DNA of 64,000 nt, from contig QQVD01000030.1 in assembly GCA_003388555.1 (NCBI GenBank), forward strand, positions 112,078-176,077, in the 5' to 3' direction. Position numbers and translations under genes: made by a program. Of the stretch, positions 58,150 through 64,000 are shown piece by piece. Each line of letters begins with the position of its first letter. The first letter of the stretch is position 1. This stretch comes from Acidobacteriota bacterium. GTDB lineage: Bacteria > Acidobacteriota > Thermoanaerobaculia > Multivoradales > Multivoraceae. Under the pieces are notes generated by a model. That model saw nothing but the letters and a program-made list of their open reading frames with translations. It was not told the DNA's origin and did not search any database.

Positions 58150-58890
58150 TCAGTCGCGATCCGAGTCGCGATCCGGATCGAGGTCCGGATCACGCGCCGG
58201 ATCGGGATCGGCGGCCGCCGCGTCGAGGTCTTCGGCGGCGATGCGCACGGTCGGCGCCTGGTCGGCGGGGGCCTCGGCGCCGCCACGGTCGGCTTCCGGC
58301 CAGAGCAGCCAGACGTCGCCACCGCGCAGCTGGCTCAGACCCGGTCGACTCTGCAGCAGAGCCTCGACCTCGGTCGCCTCGAGGGTCCGCGAAGGGGCCA
58401 CGGCGCCGTTCTCGCGCCAGATGCCGCCCTGCAGCTCGAACAGCCTTCCCTCGACACGCTGCTGCGCCGTTTCGGGCGGTGCAGCGTCAGCGAGCGAACC
58501 ACCGGCCGGTGCGACGATCCGAGGTCCGTTCTGCTCGAGCCTCTCGAGCGCTTCGCCGAACAGGCCGACCACGACCGCCAAGGCGATGACCATGGCGAAG
58601 AGCAGCAGGAGGTTGGAGTTCAGCCGGCCCGCCAGGCGCGGCTGCTTCCACGCCGGGAGTCGGCGATCCACCAGCTGGATCTGTCGCCGCACCGCCTGCT
58701 CCATCAGCGGAGGTGGGGTCAGTCGAGGGGTCTCACGCAGACCGAAGGCCACCGAGCGCAGACCCTCGAGCTGCTCCTGGCACGACTCGCAGCCGTCCAG
58801 ATGGCGGGCGACGTCGGCGGCTTCGTTCTCTGCGAGCTCGCGGTCGAGATAGGCCGAGAGCACGTCGACCGTGAGGTGGTGGGCGCTCAT
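58150..58890 (-). CDS. Anti-sigma factor with zinc-finger domain
   Basis: A 246-residue bitopic membrane protein. The N-terminal zf-HC2 domain has His30, Cys34 and Cys37 (ARHLDGCESCQEQL), the sigma-binding ZAS module. A helix at about 95-115 (LLLLFAMVIALAVVVGLFG) spans the membrane, followed by a periplasmic region with ALLQSRPGLSQLRGGDVWLLW. The tail is a low-complexity Asp/Pro/Arg run (PDPARDPDLDPDRDSDRD) from hexamer-like repeats. Its ATG overlaps the sigma gene stop in ATGA (4 nt), the classic coupling for a sigma/anti-sigma pair. Confidence 0.88.
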   Translation of the reverse strand: MSAHHLTVDVLSAYLDRELAENEAADVARHLDGCESCQEQLEGLRSVAFGLRETPRLTPPPLMEQAVRRQIQLVDRRLPAWKQPRLAGRLNSNLLLLFAMVIALAVVVGLFGEALERLEQNGPRIVAPAGGSLADAAPPETAQQRVEGRLFELQGGIWRENGAVAPSRTLEATEVEALLQSRPGLSQLRGGDVWLLWPEADRGGAEAPADQAPTVRIAAEDLDAAAADPDPARDPDLDPDRDSDRD

Positions 58891-59660
58891 CGCTGGGTCC
58901 CTTCACGGGTGGTCGGCGCGGGAGGCGCTGCCTGCCCCCGATGGCGGGTGGCGCCGACCTCGTGCCGGAGTTGCTCCCGGGAGAGCACGCTGCGCAGCTG
59001 CTCGCGACCGCGTGCGATGCGCGAGCGCACCGTCCCGATCGGCACCGAGAGCACCTCGGCGATCTCCTGGTACGAGAGATCCTCGAGATCGCGCAGGATC
59101 ACCGCCTCGCGGAACTGCGAGTCGAGCTCGGGGAGCGCTCGGGCGAGCAGCTCGGCCTGGTCGCGAGCCACGGCCCGCTCCTCGGGTCCGCGTCGCGCAT
59201 CCCGGAGATCGATCTCCTCGCCGCCATCCTGGGTGAGCGATACGGCGGGCCGGCGACGGCTCAGACGCGTGCGGCAGTGGTTGATCGAGACCCTGTAGGT
59301 CCATGTCTTGAGGCTGGATCCACCCCGGAATCGCCCCAGGCTGCGCCAGATCTTGAGGAAGATCTCCTGGCTGAGATCGGAGGCGAGTTCACGATCTCCG
59401 CACTGGCGGAAGGTCAGGTTGAAGACCAGCGCGGCGTGGTCACGATAGAACTCGTCGAAGGCCGACCGATCACCGGCCCTGTGTCGCTCGACCAGGGCGC
59501 GCTCGCGCTGGCGCGGGCTGGCCGCTTCGAGAGTCGCCCCGCTGGGCGGCGCGGGCTGATCGGTGGCTGGCATCGCGGGCGCCATTCGGATGTGGGCGAT
59601 CGGGGCGACGGGGAGGCCGACCCGCCGGACTCCCGTCTGGCTGGCGGTGGTCGAGGTCAT
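58887..59660 (-). CDS. ECF RNA polymerase sigma factor
   Basis: A 257-residue sigma-70 family protein with region 2 (FDEFYRDHAALVFNLTFRQC, DLSQEIFLKIWRSLGRFRG, LKTWTYRVSINHCRTRLSRR) and region 4 (LPELDSQFREAVILRDLEDL, SYQEIAEVLSVPIGTVRSRI). It directs polymerase to GGAAC-type promoters and is held by the anti-sigma factor encoded next. The ATG at 59660 follows AGGAG by 4 nt, but the predicted promoter leaves almost no leader, so an in-frame ATG at residue 26 or 30 cannot be excluded. The C-terminal 30 residues after region 4 are unusual and basic. Confidence 0.92.
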   Translation of the reverse strand: MTSTTASQTGVRRVGLPVAPIAHIRMAPAMPATDQPAPPSGATLEAASPRQRERALVERHRAGDRSAFDEFYRDHAALVFNLTFRQCGDRELASDLSQEIFLKIWRSLGRFRGGSSLKTWTYRVSINHCRTRLSRRRPAVSLTQDGGEEIDLRDARRGPEERAVARDQAELLARALPELDSQFREAVILRDLEDLSYQEIAEVLSVPIGTVRSRIARGREQLRSVLSREQLRHEVGATRHRGQAAPPAPTTREGTQR

Positions 59661-59670
59661 CTCACTCCTG

Positions 59671-59699
59671 TCGGACTCCCGCCGCAGGCGGAAAGTTCC
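59671..59699 (-). promoter_or_regulatory. Predicted ECF-type promoter of the sigma/anti-sigma operon
   Basis: On the minus strand GGAACTT (59699-59693), 16 bp, then GTCCGA (59676-59671). Both match the E. coli sigma-E-like ECF consensus (GGAACTT, TCnnA), as expected for a self-regulating sigma gene. The -10 ends 10 bp before the annotated ATG. Confidence 0.5.
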
Positions 59700-59708
59700 C
59701 GCAGCGAT

Positions 59709-59722
59709 CCCGGAATTCCGGG
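59709..59722. promoter_or_regulatory. Perfect 14-bp palindrome upstream of ECF promoter
   Basis: CCCGGAATTCCGGG, complete dyad symmetry, 10 bp upstream of the predicted -35. It could be an activator or repressor site. Confidence 0.4.
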
Positions 59723-59782
59723 TTCTGCGCGCGGCTGCCGGCTCCGGTCGACGCCGGCGACGGAGCCGCCGGCGCGCCGCGG

Positions 59783-61681
59783 TCAGCGCGAGGCGGCCAC
59801 CCTCTGACCGGCGTCGGCCTCGTCGCTGCCGTAGTACTCGAGCAGACCACGCACCAGTCCCTGGGCGACGTCCTGGCGGAAGGCCCGCGTCTGCACCAGC
59901 CTCAGGTCCTCTGGGTTGACCAGGTTGCAGACCTCGACCAGCACCTTCACCGGAACGTGGTTGTAGCGCAGCACCGCCGGCACCCAGGGGCGTCCGCCGC
60001 GCCGCACGATGCGGTCGCGAACCGGCTTGTTGGGGTGGATCGCGATGCCCTCGGAGCGGAAGCCGCGGATGATCTCCTCGGCGAGGTCCCGCGACATACC
60101 CTCGCTGCGCACACGCTCCTGCTTGGAGAACGAGACGCGCGGGCTCTCACGAACCTCGCGTCGCGAGGCGTACACGGTGCCGGACTTCCCGTAGCTGGTC
60201 GGGATCGGCAGCAGACCGGGCACGTAGACCATGGCGCCGCGCACGCTCGGATGCAGCGAGTCGGCGTGGATCGAGAGGTAGACGACCTTCTGGCTGTCGA
60301 TGCCGGCCTGCTTGGCGCGTTCGTAGATGCTGTTCGAGAGGTACCAGCGCAGGTTGGTGCCGATGTGCGCCTCTTCGATCGAGTAGGGGGGATCGGTGAG
60401 CACACGATGGCCGCGCGAGAAGGGCAGCACGTCGCGATCGGGGATCTCGTAGCCGGAGCCGTCGCGGGTGGTGGTGTAGACCGTGGCTCCGGTGCGCTGT
60501 TCCAGCAGGCGCTTGGTGCGCAGCATGATGTCGTAGACGTAGAGGCTCTCCCACACGCCGCCGGTCGAGGCGCCGACGTCGCGCCCTCCGTGACCTGCGT
60601 CGAGGATCACCACCACTCCCTCGAGGTGCCTCGCCGTGGTGCGCGCGGCGAATCGGGCCGAAGCCTGCAGCCCCTCCTCGTACTCCCGGCGGCGCGGATG
60701 GTCGGACGGCAGGAACTCCGGAGAGAGCAGATCGAAGGGGATCTTGACGCCGAAGCCGACGGGGATGTCGGTGACGTCGTCGATGCCGCTGCGACGGGCG
60801 ATGTCGTGGGCCAGAGGAGTCACGTCGGCGGCGAAGAGACGGCCCGTGAAACGCACCACCACGGCGCTGTAGAGGGCCTCGCCCGGGCGCAGCCGGTAGA
60901 GGGCGTACTGGCCCTGCGCGTCCTCGCCGTAGCCGAGATCTCCGCTCGCGGTCTCGATCGGCAACACCGCGCGAGTCGACGGCGCTGGCTCCTGTGCCGC
61001 ATGGGACGTCGTCGCGGTGACGCGCGCAGCAGCGGTGGCGGCCGGCAGCAGCTGGGCGAAGACCGGGCGCAAGAGCTCACGGGGCACCAGGACCTGCTGG
61101 CCTACCTCGACACTCTCGTCGCGCAGTCCGTTGGCCTCGCGCAGGACGCGGTAGTTCTGGCCGTTGCCGGTGAACCACTCGGCGACGCGCCACAGCGTCT
61201 CGACCCGGCCCCCTGCGTCGGGCAGCCCGACCTGGTGTCGCCACCCCTCCGACTCGATGGTGTCGGCGGGGAAGATCGCGGCGAGGGCGGCCCGGCGCTG
61301 CGACTCCTCGAGACACGCGGCCGGGATCCGATAGCGCACGCCGCCCAGCAGCTGCTCGACGCCGCCGTTCGCCTGGCGCACGAGGTCGACGCGGTCGCGG
61401 GAGCCGCAGTGACGCTCGGTGAGCGACAGCAGCCCTTCGCGCGGCTGGGGCAGGACCTCGAGGATCAGGCCGTGCTCGGGGTGCAGGTTCGCCACCACGC
61501 CGGGCTCGATCTCGGCCCGCTTCGACTCCCCGCCTATCTGTGCCGCGAGCTCGGCTTTGCTCGCCGGTCCGAGGGCAGGGCCGAGCACCACCTGTAGCAC
61601 GAAGCCGATCGCCGTCAATTGCAGCGGCAACCGGGCGAGCCGGCGCGGACGACGGAACGCCTCCCTTGCGAGAGGATTCAA
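59783..61681 (-). CDS. N-acetylmuramoyl-L-alanine amidase (Amidase_3) with LysM-like region
   Basis: A 632-residue exported cell-wall hydrolase. N-terminal hydrophobic segment (LPLQLTAIGFVLQVVLG) acts as signal or anchor. A LysM-like segment lies at about 163-202 (NYRVLREANGLRDESVEVGQQVLVP). The catalytic domain starts near 353 with the zinc motif VVILDAGHGGRDVGAS, then VVYLSIHADSLHP and the Glu in VKVLVEVCNLVNPED. An insert between the first two zinc ligands is longer than in AmiC. It would cut the amide between MurNAc and the stem peptide, aiding division or recycling. The TTG at 61681 overlaps the gatA stop in TTGA (4 nt), so it is coupled to gatA. Confidence 0.87.
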   Translation of the reverse strand: MNPLAREAFRRPRRLARLPLQLTAIGFVLQVVLGPALGPASKAELAAQIGGESKRAEIEPGVVANLHPEHGLILEVLPQPREGLLSLTERHCGSRDRVDLVRQANGGVEQLLGGVRYRIPAACLEESQRRAALAAIFPADTIESEGWRHQVGLPDAGGRVETLWRVAEWFTGNGQNYRVLREANGLRDESVEVGQQVLVPRELLRPVFAQLLPAATAAARVTATTSHAAQEPAPSTRAVLPIETASGDLGYGEDAQGQYALYRLRPGEALYSAVVVRFTGRLFAADVTPLAHDIARRSGIDDVTDIPVGFGVKIPFDLLSPEFLPSDHPRRREYEEGLQASARFAARTTARHLEGVVVILDAGHGGRDVGASTGGVWESLYVYDIMLRTKRLLEQRTGATVYTTTRDGSGYEIPDRDVLPFSRGHRVLTDPPYSIEEAHIGTNLRWYLSNSIYERAKQAGIDSQKVVYLSIHADSLHPSVRGAMVYVPGLLPIPTSYGKSGTVYASRREVRESPRVSFSKQERVRSEGMSRDLAEEIIRGFRSEGIAIHPNKPVRDRIVRRGGRPWVPAVLRYNHVPVKVLVEVCNLVNPEDLRLVQTRAFRQDVAQGLVRGLLEYYGSDEADAGQRVAASR

Positions 61682-63228
61682 GAGGCGGATGACGACTCCT
61701 CCCTTGCCGCCGCGCCGGGCGCAACGCGTCGGTTCCAGCCCGAAGCGCTCTCGAAGGCGGCCCCGGCGCGCAACACCTCGCGGTCGGCCCAGCGCGGGCC
61801 CAGGAGCTGGAGCGCAAGCGGCAGGCCCGAGGAGCCGCCGAGGCCGCAGGGCACCGAGAGCGCCGGCAGCCCGCAGAGATTGGCGGGAGTGGTGAAGACG
61901 TCGGACAGGTACATCGCCAGAGGGTCCTCGACGCGCTCGCCGAGCCGGAAGGCGACGCTCGGGCTGGTCGGCGTGACGACCAGGTCGACCTGAGAAAAGG
62001 CGCTCTCGAACTGCTCGCTCATGGCCCGCGCGACACCGACGGCCCGCCCGTAGTAGGCGTCGTAGTAGCCGCTCGACAGGGCGAACGTGCCGAGCATGAT
62101 CCGACGCTTGACCTCGGGTCCGAAGCCCTCGCTGCGGCTACGCCGGTTGAGCTCGCGCAGCGAGCCGCCGCCGGCGACCCGTCGGCCGTAGCGCACCCCG
62201 TCGTAGCGCGCCAGGTTGGCGCTCGCCTCGCTGTTGGCGATCACGTAGTAGACCGCGACGGCGGCAGGAAGGCTCGGCACCGAGACGTCGACCAGTTCGG
62301 CGCCACAGGCCGACAGCTGCCGCAGGGTCGACTGCCACTGCGCCGCGACCTCGTCCTCGAGGCCCGAAGAGTCGATCTCGCGCAGGCGACCGATCCGCAG
62401 CCCTTCCAGGGTCGGAGGAGCGGCCCTCCCGCCATCGTCTGCCGCCGATTCGCCAAGTCCCTCCACCGGCCGCTCGGAGCAGGTCGCGTCGCGGGGATCG
62501 GAACCGGCCAGACTCTCGTAGAGCAGCGCCGCCTCCGGTACCGAGCGTGCGATCGGTCCGATCTGGTCGAGCGAGGAGGCGAAGGCGACCAGGCCGTAGC
62601 GTGAGATCCGGCCGTACGAGGGCTTGAAACCGACCACCCCGCACAGAGCCGCCGGCTGACGCACCGAGCCGCCAGTGTCCGAACCGAGCGCGAGCGGGAC
62701 CTCGCCGGCGGCCACCGCCGCCGCCGAGCCACCCGAGGAGCCGCCGGCCACCCGTTCCGGGTCCCAGGGGTTGCGCGTCTGCTGCACCGCGGAGTTCTCG
62801 CACGAGCTGCCCATGGCGAACTCGTCCATGTTCGACTGTCCGACGATCACCGCGTCGGCGGCGCGCAGCCGGGCGATCGCCGTCGCATCGTAGGGAGCCA
62901 CGTAGCCGTCGAGGATGCGCGAGGCGCAGGTCAACGGCTGGCCTTCGATCGAGAGATTGTCCTTGACCACCACCGGAACCCCGGCCAGCGGGCCGAGGGA
63001 CTCACCGCGCTCGCGGCGCGCGTCGATCGCCTCGGCACTACGACGCGCCGCATCGTCGAGCTGACCCGGTCGCAGCAGAGCGCCGACCCGCGGCTCGAGC
63101 TCGGCGATGCGCGCCAGAGCGAGGTCGACCGTCTCGGCCGCGGTGACCTCACCGGTGCGGACCCGCGAGGCGATCTCCTGCGCCGTCAGATCGAGCAGCT
63201 CGGGCCCCTGGCCCCGCGCCTCACCCAC
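61678..63228 (-). CDS. gatA: Asp-tRNA(Asn)/Glu-tRNA(Gln) amidotransferase subunit A
   Basis: A 516-residue amidase subunit that produces ammonia from glutamine for the correction of misacylated Glu-tRNA(Gln) or Asp-tRNA(Asn). The amidase signature GGSSGGSAAAVAAGEVPLAL with the Ser-cisSer-Lys triad (Lys in VVVKDNLSIEGQPLTCASRI) and GSDTGGSVRQPAALCGVVGF, KPSYGRISRYGLVAFASSLD are all present. The GTG at 63228 overlaps the gatC stop by 8 nt. gatB is not in the window. Confidence 0.95.
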   Translation of the reverse strand: MGEARGQGPELLDLTAQEIASRVRTGEVTAAETVDLALARIAELEPRVGALLRPGQLDDAARRSAEAIDARRERGESLGPLAGVPVVVKDNLSIEGQPLTCASRILDGYVAPYDATAIARLRAADAVIVGQSNMDEFAMGSSCENSAVQQTRNPWDPERVAGGSSGGSAAAVAAGEVPLALGSDTGGSVRQPAALCGVVGFKPSYGRISRYGLVAFASSLDQIGPIARSVPEAALLYESLAGSDPRDATCSERPVEGLGESAADDGGRAAPPTLEGLRIGRLREIDSSGLEDEVAAQWQSTLRQLSACGAELVDVSVPSLPAAVAVYYVIANSEASANLARYDGVRYGRRVAGGGSLRELNRRSRSEGFGPEVKRRIMLGTFALSSGYYDAYYGRAVGVARAMSEQFESAFSQVDLVVTPTSPSVAFRLGERVEDPLAMYLSDVFTTPANLCGLPALSVPCGLGGSSGLPLALQLLGPRWADREVLRAGAAFESASGWNRRVAPGAAAREESSSAS

Positions 63229-63505
63229 CGTCGACCTTCTTCACCTGAGGCACCACCAGGAACCGGTCGAGGCGCTCCGGCGCGTTGTCGAGGAAACGCT
63301 CGAGCGGCAGCGACGGCTGCACCTCGTCCGGCTGCTCGACCAGCGCTTCCTCCCGTGGGTGGCGACTCGGCTCGTATCCGCTCAGCTGGTCGATGTACTC
63401 GACCACCCGCGCCAGCTGCGCGCCGTAGCGCGCTTCCTCCTCCGGCGACAGCTCCAGTCGCGCCAGCTCCGCCACCCGGCGGATCTCTTCGGGACGTAAA
63501 GTCAT
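63221..63505 (-). CDS. gatC: Asp-tRNA(Asn)/Glu-tRNA(Gln) amidotransferase subunit C
   Basis: A 94-residue subunit that stabilises GatA. Typical sequence: LRPEEIRRVAELARLELSPEE, VVEYIDQLSGYE and a C-terminal RFLVVPQVKKVDG (family ends in FxVPKV). The ATG at 63505 fits family length; an upstream extension to 63589 is spurious. It overlaps gatA by 8 nt. Confidence 0.93.
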   Translation of the reverse strand: MTLRPEEIRRVAELARLELSPEEEARYGAQLARVVEYIDQLSGYEPSRHPREEALVEQPDEVQPSLPLERFLDNAPERLDRFLVVPQVKKVDGG

Positions 63506-63654
63506 GACTTGGCGGATGTTAGCAACGAGAGAGGCGACCGCGGACAGGGGTCGTCGAGCCCAGGAGTGGCCGGTCCGAGGCAGCGGCACGCCGGGGCCGC
63601 GACGGCTCTTTCCGCCGCATCCGCCAGAGAGTACACACCGCCCCCGTCATGCGG
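63506..63654. other. Region upstream of gatC, nothing firm
   Basis: Presumably holds the gatC promoter. A short TCCGCC/GGCGGA-type sequence near 63611-63629 is shared with the repeat array that follows. No gene was found. Confidence 0.35.
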
Positions 63655-63975
63655 TCTGGAGACCTCTGGCGGACATCTGCTCTCCGCCCCTCATCGCCGA
63701 CCGTTCGCGGACCTCAGGCCGGCAACCGAACTGCCGTCGAAGAGCTCCGCCCTGCCCGCGCCAATCCGCCATCTGGCCGACTTCTGGCGGAGATCCACTC
63801 TCCGACTGTCAATCGCCGACCGTTCCGGACCTCAGGCCGGCAACCGAACCGCCGTCGAAGGGCTCCGCCCTGCCAAGCGCCAATCCGCCATCTGGCCGAC
63901 TTCTGGCGGAGATCCACTCTCCGCCTGTCAATCGCCGACCGTTCCCGGACCTCAGGCCGGCAACCGAACTGCGGC
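63655..63975. repeat. About 118-bp tandem repeats, three copies, running toward the window edge
   Basis: Copies start at 63655, 63772 and 63891 (periods 117 and 119 bp), each opening TCTGG and containing CTTCTGGCGGAGATCCACTC (varied in copy 1), TCGCCGACCGTT, GACCTCAGGCCGGCAACCGA and GGGCTCCGCCCTGCC-like stretches. Copies 2 and 3 are almost identical, copy 1 is more diverged, and copy 3 breaks off near 63975. TCCGCCA and TGGCGGA at each junction form a 7-bp stem. A minus-strand frame through the array is just repeat translation. Confidence 0.85.
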
Positions 63976-64000
63976 TGCGGATCAGCGGCGAGCCGAGTCC

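Noticed and set aside
63655..63975. CRISPR-like array
   Set aside because: The units are about 118 bp, repeat in full with no unique spacers, and no cas genes are nearby.

Overview
The window is very G+C-rich, densely coded bacterial chromosome, most likely from Acidobacteriota (Thermoanaerobaculia/Holophagae side). The indications are a MacB/FtsX-type permease of the orphan kind abundant in Acidobacteriota, a secreted VWFA protein of the acidobacterial type, many large secreted proteins with heme, FG-GAP or DUF3604-like modules, and codons that almost always end in G or C. The phylum is an inference; there is no rRNA here. No prophage, CRISPR array, transposase or plasmid gene was seen.

Layout. 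0-9.4 kb: secreted and redox proteins: a CopC-like lipoprotein, a cytochrome c/copper monooxygenase-like fusion, a small membrane protein, a translationally coupled DUF3604 pair and a VWFA protein. 9.7-21 kb: an exported metallo-beta-lactamase-fold hydrolase, a fused hydantoinase/5-oxoprolinase, a nested palindromic element, a large unknown exported protein, an XRE regulator and an FG-GAP protein. 21-30.5 kb: a one-strand metabolic block reading lpdA, 2-oxoacid dehydrogenase E2, lipB, a NUDIX/winged-helix NAD regulator, then nadA-nadB-nadC. The nadA upstream region carries two matching operator-like palindromes 63 bp apart, one of them inside a promoter. 30.8-39.2 kb: ABC permease, patatin, a di-heme secreted protein and class I aldolase. 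39.5-45.7 kb: an acidic unknown protein, glycosyltransferase, prfB with the programmed +1 frameshift, lnt and a SPOR protein. 45.9-50.9 kb: slipin, NfeD, a DUF6503-like periplasmic protein and a POT peptide transporter. 51-58 kb: tRNA-Pro(CGG), PP2C phosphatase, a DnaJ/TPR protein, two paralogous helical-repeat proteins flanking a RodZ-like protein, and a GreA factor with a very long N-terminal extension. 58-63.5 kb: anti-sigma and ECF sigma pair with a likely self-promoter, a cell-wall amidase, gatA and gatC. 63.65 kb to the end: about 118-bp tandem repeats.

How the genes work together. The clearest functional unit is NAD/lipoate/2-oxoacid dehydrogenase metabolism. De novo NAD synthesis (nadABC, joined by 4-nt overlaps) sits beside the NAD-reducing E3 subunit, the lipoylated E2 and the lipoyl transferase. 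The NUDIX-like regulator gene overlaps lipB by 4 nt, and the nadA operators are plausible targets for it.

The window also holds non-coding repeats that ordinary gene annotation would miss: two copies of a composite G-rich/hairpin/C-rich repeat (about 25.06-25.50 kb and 34.58-34.90 kb), a 178-bp nested inverted repeat (15.04-15.22 kb), a 9-bp x4 tandem repeat (28.88 kb) and the terminal repeat array. Two secreted proteins of different architecture share the same C-terminal motif (FRDGFE-x-GD-x3-WSAS), which may be a lineage-specific C-terminal signal.
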